A stretch of 64,000 nucleotides of DNA from Chloroflexota bacterium (lineage in GTDB: Bacteria > Chloroflexota > UBA11872). A program made the translations under genes and the position numbers. The notes beneath the pieces were generated by a model. It worked only from the letters and a program-made list of their open reading frames with translations. It ran no database searches and had not been told where the DNA came from. Shown in pieces: positions 45,638-54,412 of the stretch. The DNA lies in the NCBI GenBank assembly GCA_022821645.1, contig JAJEDE010000011.1, positions 62,001-126,000 on the forward strand. The letters are read 5' to 3'. Positions within the stretch are counted from its first letter, which is position 1. Each line of letters starts with the position of its first letter.

Positions 45638-46051
45638 TCAGTGGGGCTGGATGAGGTGAAGGCCGGGGATGTGGCGGAAGTCGCGGTCGTCGGACGCGAG
45701 GGGGCACTGAAGCCGGAGGGCTGTGGCGGCGATCCAGGCGTCGGGGGCGTCGAGCGTTCGACCCGCGCGCTTGAGGTCGGCGCGCAGGCGGGCGGACAGA
45801 TCCACGAGATCCTCGTCAGGCCAGACTATCTGATATCGGGCGATGTGGCGTCTTAGGCGCATTGTGCGTGTTTTGCCCCAGGCCCCAGCGTTTCGCCAAT
45901 AGAGCAGTTCTTCCGTGGTCTGGAATGAGATCAAGCCGGGGCGCCCGGCAACCCTCTCCTGGAAGAAGAAGAATCGCTCGTCGGCGGCCTCGTTGAAGAG
46001 GATGGAGACGACTGACGTGTCGAGCACGATGAAGTCCGAGCCAGTAGCCAT
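45638..46051 (-). CDS. PIN-domain ribonuclease toxin (VapC-like)
   Basis: This 137-residue PIN protein has the acidic residues of the family in VLDTSVVSILFN (Asp), the TTEELLYW glutamate, DAPDAWIAATAL (Asp) and LASDDRDF (Asp). It starts at the ATG of a TAATG junction with the preceding 307-residue gene, so translation is coupled. The usual small antitoxin is missing; the upstream protein occupies its place. Confidence 0.8.
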   Translation of the reverse strand: MATGSDFIVLDTSVVSILFNEAADERFFFFQERVAGRPGLISFQTTEELLYWRNAGAWGKTRTMRLRRHIARYQIVWPDEDLVDLSARLRADLKRAGRTLDAPDAWIAATALRLQCPLASDDRDFRHIPGLHLIQPH

Positions 46052-46974
46052 TAGCGACCTCGGCGCTCCTGGATGATGCGATCAAGCTCTGCCCATTCCT
46101 CCGGCGTCGCTTCAATCTTGGGCAGGTTGTCGAAATCGATGACCGGGGCTTTGCCGAATTGGGCGACTACGAAGGCGGAGGGGCGGAGGTAGTCGAGTTC
46201 AGCGTGGACGGCGGCGACGATGGGAGCTCTTCCGCCCAGGCGCTCAGGTTCGATCCAGACACGCGGGGACTGAAGGCTGAGACGGATGGTGAGGGGCGAG
46301 CAGGCACCGGTGACGATGGTTTCGCGGGGGAGCGCCGGCGACCGGATGATGGGCACACCGGTGACAGATTCGCGCTCGCCCGTCCCGGGCAGGTCTCGAA
46401 TGTCGTCAGGGTTGAGCGCCGCCCAGGCCGGCAAGCAGCCGCCATCATCCCAAGCCTGGGAGACGGCGCCACTGACCGCGAAATCCAGCAGGTTGCCGTA
46501 CTCGGGGCGCTGCACGCCCTGCAGGTGGAGGAGGCCGCGGAGCTCGCCGCCTGATCCGCGGCCCGCGATGATCTGGCGGCCGAGCGTTTTACGAAGCCGG
46601 ACAAGGAGGTGCAGCAAAGCGTCCGCCAGCGGTTCCGGCGACCAGTCGAGTCCGACGGTGGACTCAACGGTTATCGGGTCGGGGCCGGGTTGCTCGGACT
46701 GGTAGCTGAAGGTGTCGGCCGGCGCCGGCGCTTCGGCGGTGGCCTGGGCGGTCGGTTGGTCGTGGAAGGCGGCGGCCGACAGGTTGTCGGCCGGAACGAC
46801 AGGGATGGAGTCGAGGATGGCGGCTTCGGAGTGCGGGTCGAATCCAAGCCGAGTGGCGCGCAGGAAGGTGTCCGGGTCAATTTGGACCGCAGGACCGCCG
46901 GGCACGAGAAGTGCCAGGCGCCGCTTCAGCTCGGCGGCGGCGCTGGCTGGCGAGCCAGCGTCGTAGGCGTTCAT
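46051..46974 (-). CDS. Unknown 307-residue protein coupled to the PIN toxin gene
   Basis: I do not recognise this family. The N-terminal 45 residues are helical (AAAELKRRLALLVPGG). An Ala/Pro-rich linker (about 70-95) follows, then a larger domain with RIRKTLGRQ-like basic stretches and beta strands. The last 30 residues (IEATPEEWAELDRIIQERRGR region) are charged and helical, of the kind that could wrap a PIN toxin. The stop shares a base with the toxin start (TAATG). It may be an unusually large antitoxin or an unrelated regulator. Confidence 0.6.
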   Translation of the reverse strand: MNAYDAGSPASAAAELKRRLALLVPGGPAVQIDPDTFLRATRLGFDPHSEAAILDSIPVVPADNLSAAAFHDQPTAQATAEAPAPADTFSYQSEQPGPDPITVESTVGLDWSPEPLADALLHLLVRLRKTLGRQIIAGRGSGGELRGLLHLQGVQRPEYGNLLDFAVSGAVSQAWDDGGCLPAWAALNPDDIRDLPGTGERESVTGVPIIRSPALPRETIVTGACSPLTIRLSLQSPRVWIEPERLGGRAPIVAAVHAELDYLRPSAFVVAQFGKAPVIDFDNLPKIEATPEEWAELDRIIQERRGR

Positions 46975-47290
46975 CCAGGCTGCTCACTTCCGACGGCAGG
47001 CAACGCGCCCGCCCGCGTGAAGCCCTGGGACGACACGGGGTGATTGTAGTAGAGAGCAGGGGTCTGTGACGGGTGGTTAGTCAAGGCGGCGCTTCAAATG
47101 GCCGTGTTGGGAACCTCAGGAATCCTTGGGCAATGGGCTGAGCCTGGCTAATGCTCCCTGTGGCTGACCGCGATAAGTAAGCGACAGGTTCAACTTGACC
47201 CACGACCAAACTCGACCAGAATGTTGGCGTTAGCCTCGTTGGTGTGTAAGTGTTTTACACATTTTGCGGCTGAAAGCAAAGCTCATTGGC
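46975..47290. other. Divergent intergenic region upstream of the VapBC-like pair
   Basis: These 316 bp have no convincing coding frame. The region carries an operator-like palindrome at 47243-47261, placed where promoter control of the antitoxin gene is expected, and should include the promoter of the 307-residue gene on the other strand. Confidence 0.55.
47243..47261. promoter_or_regulatory. Palindromic operator candidate of the VapBC-like pair
   Basis: TGTGTAA and TTACACA form a perfect 7-bp inverted repeat with a 5-nt centre, 29 bp before the antitoxin start codon. Ribbon-helix-helix antitoxins usually bind such palindromes to repress their own operon. Confidence 0.6.
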
Positions 47291-47566
47291 GTGGCAAGGG
47301 TTCAGTTGATCATTCCGGACGAGGATCGCGAACGGTTCGTGCGGCAGGCGCGGAGCGAGGGTCTGACGTTTAGCGCGTGGCTGCGGGCCGCGGCGCGGGA
47401 CCGGCTGGAGGCGCGGGAGCGCGCCCGACGTTTCCAATCGCGGGAAGACCTGCAACGGTTCTTTGAGAAGTGCGACGCGCGTGAAGGTCCCGGCATGGAG
47501 CCAGATTGGGAAGAGCATAAGCGCGCAATTGAAGAATCGCGTCTGCGAGGTCTGCCCGACGTATGA
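47291..47566 (+). CDS. Antitoxin of the VapBC-like pair (ribbon-helix-helix-like)
   Basis: This 91-residue protein starts with a strand and helices of RHH type (VQLIIPDEDRERFVRQARSEG, then TFSAWLRAAARDRLEARERA). Its acidic/aromatic C-terminal tail (about 55-91) is the usual toxin-neutralising region. GTG 47291 is chosen from the RHH start; the frame opens at 47264. It overlaps the toxin gene by ATGA. Confidence 0.75.
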   Translation: MARVQLIIPDEDRERFVRQARSEGLTFSAWLRAAARDRLEARERARRFQSREDLQRFFEKCDAREGPGMEPDWEEHKRAIEESRLRGLPDV

Positions 47567-47952
47567 CCTTCGTGGATACGAACGTCTTCATGTACGCGGT
47601 TGGGAAACCGCATCCGCTCAAGTCACGCGCCCGCGATTTCTTTGAAGAGTCCATTGGCGACTCCAGGTCGCTCTTTACGTCCGCCGAGGTACTGCAGGAG
47701 TTGATGCACGCCTACCTCCCCGCCCGGAGGTATGACGTCTTTGAAGACGCCGCGGCCCTGATTGAGCGGACCGGCGTGGAGGTGTGGCCGCTGGAGGCCG
47801 CGGATGTGCTGCTGGCTCACCAGCTCCGGGACGGGCATCCCGATTTGAGCGCACGGGACTTGTGCCATCTCGCCAGCTGCCGACGGCGCGGTGTGCGGGA
47901 GATCATGACGTTCGACCGGGCCCTTGCCGCCGCGGCGCCGCAGCGAACCTGA
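47563..47952 (+). CDS. vapC: PIN-domain toxin VapC
   Basis: This 129-residue PIN ribonuclease has VDTNVFMYAVG (Asp), the SAEVLQEL glutamate, DLSARDLCHLASC (Asp) and IMTFDRAL (Asp), completing the acidic metal-binding cluster. Such toxins cleave tRNA or rRNA when the antitoxin is degraded. It overlaps the antitoxin gene by four bases, typical of coupled toxin-antitoxin expression. Confidence 0.85.
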   Translation: MTFVDTNVFMYAVGKPHPLKSRARDFFEESIGDSRSLFTSAEVLQELMHAYLPARRYDVFEDAAALIERTGVEVWPLEAADVLLAHQLRDGHPDLSARDLCHLASCRRRGVREIMTFDRALAAAAPQRT

Positions 47953-48105
47953 GCGGGTGAGGCGAGTCGACCACATCCAGCCGGAGCGAGCGATTCGGGC
48001 CAGGGGGATCCATGCACTAGCGGACGAGCGGGAACGGGCTTGGTGAGGCGCCCTCGCGATACCATGGGCGGCGTTCCCGGCTTTCACCCAGATCCCCAGA
48101 TTCGC

Positions 48106-49110
48106 ATGACTTCGACCGAGTCCGGCGATATGACCGTCGCGGCTGCCGCTCCGTACAGCCACCTGCAGGCGGTGCTGGCGGCGGGGGAGTTTGCGGTGAC
48201 GTGTGAGTTGGGGCCGCCGCGGGCGCCGGATGCTTCGGACGTGCGGAAGAAGGTGGGGATTATCCGCGGGTACGTGGACGCGGCCAGCTGTACCGACAAC
48301 CAGGGCGCGGCGTTGAAGATGGCGAACTGGGGCGCGGCGCTGCTGTGCGCGCAGGGCGGGGTGGAACCGATAATGCAGTTGTCGTGCCGCGACCGGAACC
48401 GGCTGGCGATCCAGTCGGACGTGATCGCGGCGCAGGCGTTCGGCGTACGCAACTTTATGTCAATTAGCGGGGACTCTCTGGTGCTTGGGGATCATCCGAT
48501 GGCGAAGCCGGTGTTCGACTTGCAGGGGGTGCAGTTGGTGCGGCTGCTGCGGCGGTTGCGGGACGAAGGGCGAACGGCGGCGGGTGATCCGATCAAAGGC
48601 GACTTTGGGTATTTCATCGGGGGCGCGGCCAATCCGTTTGCGCCGCCGTATGGGTGGCGTCCGCTGCGATTGATCAAAAAGGCGGAGGCGGGGCAGGAGT
48701 TTGCGCTGACGCAGATGATCTTCAACGTGGAGCGGTTCGCGGACTGGATGTCGTACGTGCGGGACGAGGGGCTGGACGAGCGGGTGCACATCTTTGCGGG
48801 GGTGGGTCCGTTGAAGTCGGCGCGGATGGCGGAGTTCATGAAGTTCAAGATTGCCGGCATGGAAGTGCCGGACGAGGTCGTGGAGCGGATGCGGGCGGCC
48901 AAGAAGCCGCGGACGGAAGGCGTGAAGATCTGCCTGGAGATCATCGAGCAGGTGCGGGAGATCCCGGGCGTGCACGGCGTTCACATCATGGCGATCGACT
49001 GGGAGCGGGCGGTGCCAAGGATCGTGAAGGCGGCCGGGCTGAAGCTGCCGCGGCCGGTGCCTGAGCCGTCGCTGGCGCCCGGCGTGCCCGAAGCCGCGGT
49101 TGCCGCCTGA
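48106..49110 (+). CDS. metF: Methylenetetrahydrofolate reductase
   Basis: This protein of about 334 residues has the MTHFR barrel: FAVTCELGPPRAPDASDVRKK (folate-side Glu), then AQGGVEPIMQLSCRDRNR, FMSISGDSLVLGDHP and EFALTQMIFNVERF (the QxxF/Y motif). It reduces methylene-THF to methyl-THF. The start is uncertain: ATG 48106 or 48130, with the frame open to 48040. It is first of four genes for C1 metabolism, followed one base later by fchA. Confidence 0.9.
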   Translation: MTSTESGDMTVAAAAPYSHLQAVLAAGEFAVTCELGPPRAPDASDVRKKVGIIRGYVDAASCTDNQGAALKMANWGAALLCAQGGVEPIMQLSCRDRNRLAIQSDVIAAQAFGVRNFMSISGDSLVLGDHPMAKPVFDLQGVQLVRLLRRLRDEGRTAAGDPIKGDFGYFIGGAANPFAPPYGWRPLRLIKKAEAGQEFALTQMIFNVERFADWMSYVRDEGLDERVHIFAGVGPLKSARMAEFMKFKIAGMEVPDEVVERMRAAKKPRTEGVKICLEIIEQVREIPGVHGVHIMAIDWERAVPRIVKAAGLKLPRPVPEPSLAPGVPEAAVAA

Positions 49111-49111
49111 C

Positions 49112-49744
49112 GTGACGGACTCCACGGGCGGTTCGCTTGCGGAGTTTCTGGATACGTTGGGGTCGTCGGCACCCACGCCGGGCGGCGGCGGCGGAGCGGC
49201 CGTAGCGCTGGGGATGGGCGCGGCGCTGGTGGCGATGACGGCGCGGCTGACGACCGGGCGGCGTCGGTTTCGGTCGGTGCAGGCAGAGATGGAGCGGGTG
49301 ATCGAGCGTTGTGACCTGATTCGAGATTCGGCATTGAACCTGGCTGAGGCAGACGCAGAGGCCTATGGGAGCGTGATGGCGGCTTTTGGAATGCCGCGAA
49401 GCTCGGATGGCGAGCGGTCGGCCCGGCGGGCGGCGATTGCGAGGGCCTGTGAGCAGGCGAGCCGAGTGCCGCTGCGGGTGGCAGCCGCGGCCAGCGAAGT
49501 CATTGAGCTTGCCGCCGAGACGGCGGCCAAGGGCAATCCGAACGTGATCAGCGACGCGGGGGCGGGTGCGGCGTTGGCGCGGACGGCTATCCGGATATGC
49601 GAGATGAACGTGCAGGCGAACCTGGGGTCGATAGACCACTCCGCGGTTCGTGCTGAATTGCAGGACGAACTGGCCAGGGCACTTGCAGCGCGTGATGCGG
49701 CTGATGGCGTGGTGGACTCGGTGCTTGGGGCAAGCGCCGCATGA
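49112..49744 (+). CDS. fchA: Methenyltetrahydrofolate cyclohydrolase/formiminotransferase-cyclodeaminase family
   Basis: This 210-residue all-helical protein of the FTCD/FchA family has APTPGGGGGAAVALGMGAALVAMTARLT near the N-terminus and the conserved NPNVISDAGAGA segment. It interconverts formimino- or methenyl-THF with formyl-THF. GTG 49112 lies one base after the metF stop and its own stop overlaps folD (ATGA). Its place next to a FolD that lacks cyclohydrolase residues suggests it supplies that reaction. Confidence 0.88.
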   Translation: MTDSTGGSLAEFLDTLGSSAPTPGGGGGAAVALGMGAALVAMTARLTTGRRRFRSVQAEMERVIERCDLIRDSALNLAEADAEAYGSVMAAFGMPRSSDGERSARRAAIARACEQASRVPLRVAAAASEVIELAAETAAKGNPNVISDAGAGAALARTAIRICEMNVQANLGSIDHSAVRAELQDELARALAARDAADGVVDSVLGASAA

Positions 49745-50589
49745 GCAAGGCCGAGGTCTGGTCGGGACGTGGGCCGGCTCGGGCGCTGCGGGCGGCGGTG
49801 AAGGAGCGCGTGGAGCGACTGAGCGTTGACGGTCCGTTGACGCTGCGGATGATCCGGGTTGGGGACGACCCGTCGGCCCGAGGTTATGCGCGGGCGGTAC
49901 AGCGGGGCTGCAAGCGCGTGGGCGTGCGGGCGGTGATGGACGAGTTGCCAGGCGATTCATCGACAGGCGACGTCGTGGACCATGTGCAGGCGTTGAACGC
50001 CGACGCGAGCGTGCACGGGATCCTGCTGGGGTTTCCGCTGGCGGGGCAGGTGGACGATGCGGCGATCGTGGACGCCATCGATCCGGCCAAGGACGTGGAC
50101 CGGCTGACGACGGCCGCGATCGGCGAGCTGTTTGCCGGGCATACGACGACGGGGCCGGCGACGGCGGCGGCGGTGATCGAGCTGCTGGACTACTACGAGG
50201 AACCCATCGAGGGACGGCGGGTCGTCGTGGTCGGGCGGAGCAATGTGGTGGGGAAGCCCTTGTGGGCCATGCTGCTGGCGCGGAATGCGACCACGACGGT
50301 GTGTCATTCGCGAACGGTCGATTTGCCGGCGGTGACGTCGGAGGCGGAGATCCTGGTTGTGGCGACGGGGAGTCCCGGGCTGATCGGAGCGGAGCACGTT
50401 GGCCCGGACGCCGTGGTGGTTGACGTGGGAACGACGTACCGGAACGGCATGGTGTTGGGTGACGTGGACTTTGAGGCCGCGGCCGCACGGGCCCGCGCGG
50501 TGACCCCGGTGCCGGGCGGGATCGGGCCGATTACGAACTATTGCCTGATGCGGAATCTTGTCGAACTCGTCGAACGGCGCAGTCACTAA
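49741..50589 (+). CDS. folD: Methylenetetrahydrofolate dehydrogenase FolD, cyclohydrolase residues altered
   Basis: This 282-residue FolD has the nucleotide motif VVVGRSNVVGKPLWAMLL and the terminal PVPGGIGPITNY. In the YxxxK motif the sequence reads Y49-A-R-A-V53, so the catalytic Lys (K54 in E. coli, K56 in human) is Val. In the QLPLP motif it reads GFPL, so Gln is Gly97. The third residue, Asp in KDVD, is kept (D120). In studied FolDs the Lys is needed for cyclohydrolase but less so for dehydrogenase. This protein is therefore predicted to be mainly a dehydrogenase. Confidence 0.88.
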   Translation: MSKAEVWSGRGPARALRAAVKERVERLSVDGPLTLRMIRVGDDPSARGYARAVQRGCKRVGVRAVMDELPGDSSTGDVVDHVQALNADASVHGILLGFPLAGQVDDAAIVDAIDPAKDVDRLTTAAIGELFAGHTTTGPATAAAVIELLDYYEEPIEGRRVVVVGRSNVVGKPLWAMLLARNATTTVCHSRTVDLPAVTSEAEILVVATGSPGLIGAEHVGPDAVVVDVGTTYRNGMVLGDVDFEAAAARARAVTPVPGGIGPITNYCLMRNLVELVERRSH

Positions 50590-50600
50590 TCGGAGAACTT

Positions 50601-52283
50601 ATGAGTCCATCGCAACCGCCGGATATTGAAATCGCGCAGAGCGCCGTCTTGAAGCCGATCGAGGAGATTGCGGCAAGCCTGGATCTGGCCGCTGACGAGA
50701 TCGATCCGTATGGGCGGACGAAGGCCAAGGTCACGCGGGCGGCCATCGACGCGAGGAAGGACGCGCCGGACGGGGACCTGGTGCTGGTGACGGCGATTAC
50801 GCCGACGCCGGCGGGCGAAGGCAAGACGACGACGACGATTGGGTTGACGCAGGCGTTGCAGGGTCTGGGGCATCGGGCTCTGAGCGCGACGCGGGAGCCG
50901 TCGTTGGGTCCGGTGTTTGGGGTGAAAGGCGGGGCGGCCGGCGGCGGGTATGCGCAGGTGCTGCCGATGGAGGACATCAACCTGCATTTCACCGGCGACT
51001 TCGCGGCGATCAGCGCGGCGCACAACCTGCTGGCGGCGATGCTGGACAACCACCTGCACCAGAGGAACGCGCTGGGGATCGACGCGCGGCGGGTGCTGTG
51101 GCGGCGGGTCATCGACATGAACGACCGGGCGCTGCACGGGATCGTGGCGGGCCTGGGCGGGCGGACGCGCGGGGTGCCGCGGGAGACGGGGTTCGACATC
51201 ACGCCGGCGTCGGAAGTGATGGCGGTGCTGTGCCTGGCGCGGGACCTGGAGGACCTGAAGGCGCGGTTTGCGCGGATCGCGGTGGCAGAGCGTCGGCCGG
51301 GCGACTACGTGACGGCGGCGGATCTGACGGCGCATCCGGCCATGGCGATCCTGATGCGGGAGGCGGTGCTGCCGAACCTGGTGCAGAACCTGGAGGGCGG
51401 TCCGGCGCTGATTCACGGCGGGCCGTTCGGGAACATCGCGCACGGGTGCAACTCGCTGGTGGCCACGCGGCTGGCGCTGAAGCTGGCCGACCTGGTGGTC
51501 ACGGAAGCCGGCTTTGGGGCCGACCTGGGGGCGGAGAAGTTCTTCAACATCAAGTGTCCGGCGGGCGGGCTGCGTCCGCGGGTGGCAGTGCTGGTGGCGA
51601 CGGTCCGGGCGCTGAAGCTGCACGGGGGCGCCAACAGGCGCGACCTGAGCAGCGAAGACCTGGGCGCGCTACAGGCGGGCATGCCCAACCTGGAGGCGCA
51701 TGCGGAGAACCTGCGGAAGTTCGGGGTGCCGGTGGTGATTGCGGTCAACCGCTTTCCGACCGACACGGACGCCGAGGTTGACGCGGTGATGGCGGCGGCT
51801 GAGGGGTTGGGCGCGCCGGCGGCGGTCTCGACGGTGTTCAGCGACGGCGGGGCCGGGGGCGAAGACCTAGCTCGGAAAGTCGTGGCGACGCTGGCGAGGG
51901 GCGAGGACGACTTCAAGCCGCTGTACGAGCCGGAGGCGCCGCTGACGGAGAAGATCGAGACGGTGGCGCGGGAGATCTACGGGGCGGACGGCGTGGATTA
52001 CGCGGCGGGCGTGGCGCGGCGATTGCGTCGATTGGACCGGGGCGTGGCGCGCGGGTTCCCGGTGTGCATGGCGAAGACGCAGTACTCACTGTCGGACAAC
52101 CCGTCGTTGCTGGGGCGACCGAGCGGCTTCCGAATGACGGTGCGGGACGTGCGGCTGTCGGCGGGGGCCGGATTCGTGGTGCCGCTGACGGGGGACATCC
52201 TGACCATGCCGGGGCTGCCCCGGCGTCCGTTTGCCGAGGATATGGACATTTCGGCCGACGGGGTGATTACGGGGCTGGCTTAG
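50601..52283 (+). CDS. fhs: Formate-tetrahydrofolate ligase
   Basis: This 560-residue formyl-THF synthetase has the ATP loop TPTPAGEGKTTTTIGLTQAL and the conserved EPSLGPVFGVKGGAAGGGYAQ segment. It makes 10-formyl-THF from formate, ATP and THF. The start ATG 50601 has GGAGAA upstream, 11 bp after folD; a TTG at 50541 is unlikely. With metF, fchA and folD it completes formate to methyl-THF, the methyl branch of the Wood-Ljungdahl route or its reverse. No CO dehydrogenase gene is in the window. Confidence 0.95.
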   Translation: MSPSQPPDIEIAQSAVLKPIEEIAASLDLAADEIDPYGRTKAKVTRAAIDARKDAPDGDLVLVTAITPTPAGEGKTTTTIGLTQALQGLGHRALSATREPSLGPVFGVKGGAAGGGYAQVLPMEDINLHFTGDFAAISAAHNLLAAMLDNHLHQRNALGIDARRVLWRRVIDMNDRALHGIVAGLGGRTRGVPRETGFDITPASEVMAVLCLARDLEDLKARFARIAVAERRPGDYVTAADLTAHPAMAILMREAVLPNLVQNLEGGPALIHGGPFGNIAHGCNSLVATRLALKLADLVVTEAGFGADLGAEKFFNIKCPAGGLRPRVAVLVATVRALKLHGGANRRDLSSEDLGALQAGMPNLEAHAENLRKFGVPVVIAVNRFPTDTDAEVDAVMAAAEGLGAPAAVSTVFSDGGAGGEDLARKVVATLARGEDDFKPLYEPEAPLTEKIETVAREIYGADGVDYAAGVARRLRRLDRGVARGFPVCMAKTQYSLSDNPSLLGRPSGFRMTVRDVRLSAGAGFVVPLTGDILTMPGLPRRPFAEDMDISADGVITGLA

Positions 52284-52335
52284 CCAGTACCAGGCACAGG
52301 CAGGCTCTTCCCCCGCCTCAAGTCAGCCGACCTGC

Positions 52336-52908
52336 CTACGCGTCCGCTGGTCGGACCTCGTCGACGGCCCAGTAGAGGGCGGCGAGGATGACCAGGGGGT
52401 CGATGATCTGCCAGAGGGTTCCGTTCTGGAGGAAAGTGGCGTTGATGAGGTCGAGCACGCCGAAGGCGAGCGCGAGGACGGCGCCGACGCGGTAGGCGAT
52501 TCCGCCGCGTTCCCAGAGGGCGAGCGCACCGGCGACGCTGAAGCCGACGACGAGGGCGTTGATGGATTCCCAGACGGCTTGCGTGTTTTCGCCGAAGGGC
52601 GAGGCGGAGAAGTCGGCGGAGTGGTCGCCGTAGTAGTTGACGAAGACCACGACGGCAAAGCCGACGAGGATGAGCGCCCAGGCGGATTTGACGTTGCGCG
52701 TGTTGCGCCAGACCCACCAGGCGCCGGGCACGGCGATGAGCAGGGCGGCGAACTGCCAGATCTTCCAGCCCCAGCTATCGACGTTGAGCCGGGTTTCGGA
52801 GACCACGGAGCCGGCGTCGATCCAGGCGTAGAGCATGGCGGCGACGACGGCCGCGGCAGCCAGGGAACCGGCGAATCCAAGATTGTGTCGTTCAAGCCAG
52901 CACTTCAT
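52336..52908 (-). CDS. Membrane protein, third of three tandem paralogues
   Basis: This 190-residue protein has five to six membrane helices. Segments shared with its neighbours are W-x-W-K-I-W-Q-F-A-A-L-L, VPGAWWVWRNTRN and a C-terminal INATFLQNGTLWQIIDPLVIL. The family is unknown to me. It lies only 4 bp after the next paralogue on the same strand and converges on fhs. Confidence 0.7.
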   Translation of the reverse strand: MKCWLERHNLGFAGSLAAAAVVAAMLYAWIDAGSVVSETRLNVDSWGWKIWQFAALLIAVPGAWWVWRNTRNVKSAWALILVGFAVVVFVNYYGDHSADFSASPFGENTQAVWESINALVVGFSVAGALALWERGGIAYRVGAVLALAFGVLDLINATFLQNGTLWQIIDPLVILAALYWAVDEVRPADA

Positions 52909-52912
52909 CGAC

Positions 52913-53488
52913 CTACCCTCCCATCTCGCCGCGACGCCGCGCGTCCTCCGCCAGCGCCGCGATAACCCAGGCCAACATGGTCAGAATCCGCAAGGGGTCG
53001 AGGGCGTCCCAGATCGTGCCGTTGTTGACGAAGTAGGCGTTGATGAAGAGGACAATGCCCTGGGCGGCGACGAACAGTGCGCCGGCCCGGGTGAACAGGC
53101 TGCCGCGCCGCCAGAGCGCCGGCACGGCGATGAGGGTGCAGCCGAGGAAGATGGGATTGGTGGCCTTCCAGACGTCGCCGACGTGGCCGTCGAAGAAGCC
53201 GCTGCCGTAGGCGTTGAGGAATACGGCGAAGGCCAGCACGGCCAAAGCCAGGGCGCGGGTCCACTGGATGTGTTGCGTGCCGCGCCACAGCCACCAGACG
53301 CCGGGCAGGGCCATGAGCAAGGCACCGACCTGCCAGAGGCGCCAGGCCCAGTTGGAGGTGGAGGGCAGGCCGTCGCGGGCGAGCATGTCGGTTGAAGCGC
53401 CCCAGGCGAAGAGGGCGACGAAGAGGATGGCGGCGTAGAGGAGGGCCTCGGCGGCGCCGAGGTTGCGGGGGCGAAGTGGATTACCCAT
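52913..53488 (-). CDS. Membrane protein, second of three tandem paralogues
   Basis: This 191-residue paralogue has WAWRLWQVGALLMALPGVWWLWRG early and INAYFVNNGTIWDALDPLRIL late, the same framework as its two neighbours. Several membrane helices are predicted; the short tail is polar (EDARRRGEMGG). No function is known. Confidence 0.7.
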   Translation of the reverse strand: MGNPLRPRNLGAAEALLYAAILFVALFAWGASTDMLARDGLPSTSNWAWRLWQVGALLMALPGVWWLWRGTQHIQWTRALALAVLAFAVFLNAYGSGFFDGHVGDVWKATNPIFLGCTLIAVPALWRRGSLFTRAGALFVAAQGIVLFINAYFVNNGTIWDALDPLRILTMLAWVIAALAEDARRRGEMGG

Positions 53489-53522
53489 TGCGCTGCTTTC
53501 TCTTGCGGTCGTTACTTCGCTG

Positions 53523-54092
53523 TCAATCGCTCCCCACGGGCCCGCCGATGTCCGGGCTGAGACCGACGACGGCCCAGAGCAGGGCCAACAGCATCATCAG
53601 CGGGTCGAGGGCGCTCCAGAGGGTCGCGTTGTCGATGAAGAGGTAGTTGATGAACACCAGTACGCCGGTGATTACCGAAGTGACGGCTATGACCCGGCCG
53701 CTGTTGCAACCGCACCTCAGCAGCGAGAGCGCGATGACGGCGGACAGGGTGACGAAGAGGCCGTCGAGGACCGCCCAGACAGCGCCCAGGTGGTCACCGA
53801 AGATATCGTCGGTGTAGGTGTTGAGGAAGATGACGAGGGTCAGAAGAACCATCGCCAGGGTTCGGATGCGGGGCTGGCTCTGACCGTTGGACCAGAACCA
53901 GGCGGCGCCGGCGGCGGCGATGACCAGGGTTCCGATCTGCCAGAGCTGATAGCGCCAGTTTTCGGGGCCTAGCTGGTCGGGATCGACGACGATGGACTGC
54001 TGGTTCCAGGCGAAGAGAGCGACGACGATGAAGACGGCGCCGAGCAGGAGTTCAATGGCGCTCAGGTTGCGGCGCTGCGTCAGGATCTGCAT
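53523..54092 (-). CDS. Membrane protein, first of three tandem paralogues
   Basis: This 189-residue paralogue has NWRYQLWQIGTLVIAAAGAAWFW and INYLFIDNATLWSALDPLMML. The start at 54092 has GGAGG 8 nt upstream; the frame opens to 54152. The shared C-terminal pattern N-x-T/A-x-W-x-x-x-D-P-L is unusual and may mark a functional site facing the membrane surface. Confidence 0.7.
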   Translation of the reverse strand: MQILTQRRNLSAIELLLGAVFIVVALFAWNQQSIVVDPDQLGPENWRYQLWQIGTLVIAAAGAAWFWSNGQSQPRIRTLAMVLLTLVIFLNTYTDDIFGDHLGAVWAVLDGLFVTLSAVIALSLLRCGCNSGRVIAVTSVITGVLVFINYLFIDNATLWSALDPLMMLLALLWAVVGLSPDIGGPVGSD

Positions 54093-54346
54093 GGGCGAGC
54101 CTCCGCGTCGAAGCCCCGGCGCCCACGCCGCCCGCGTGGGCGAGCCGACCAAGCTGGGGAGAGTTTAGCCCGCTGGAGATTGTTATGTCGACGCGGGCAA
54201 CGCCAGTTAATCGGTCAAGTGGACCCTTGAGTGTCCGGAAGCTACCTCAGTTTCGCCCCCGGGAGGCGGACTTAGAAGCTTGCTTGCCGAGTCTGGTTGC
54301 CGGACTCCAGCTTGGGTGGTCGGGGTGGCTGCCACCCTCACCCCAG

Positions 54347-54360
54347 CCCTCTCCCTCAAG
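54347..54360. repeat. Left half of a hairpin repeat split by the IS, ending in target duplication CAAG
   Basis: CCCTCTCCCT then CAAG directly borders the IS left end. The other side is CAAG then GGAGAGGG (55624-55635). Removing the IS and one CAAG restores a perfect 10-bp stem hairpin with a 2-nt centre, so insertion occurred in the hairpin loop. Confidence 0.7.
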
Positions 54361-54412
54361 TGTCCAGACCGGACACATGGTGAACAGGTGTTCGGAGACA
54401 TGGTGAACACTT

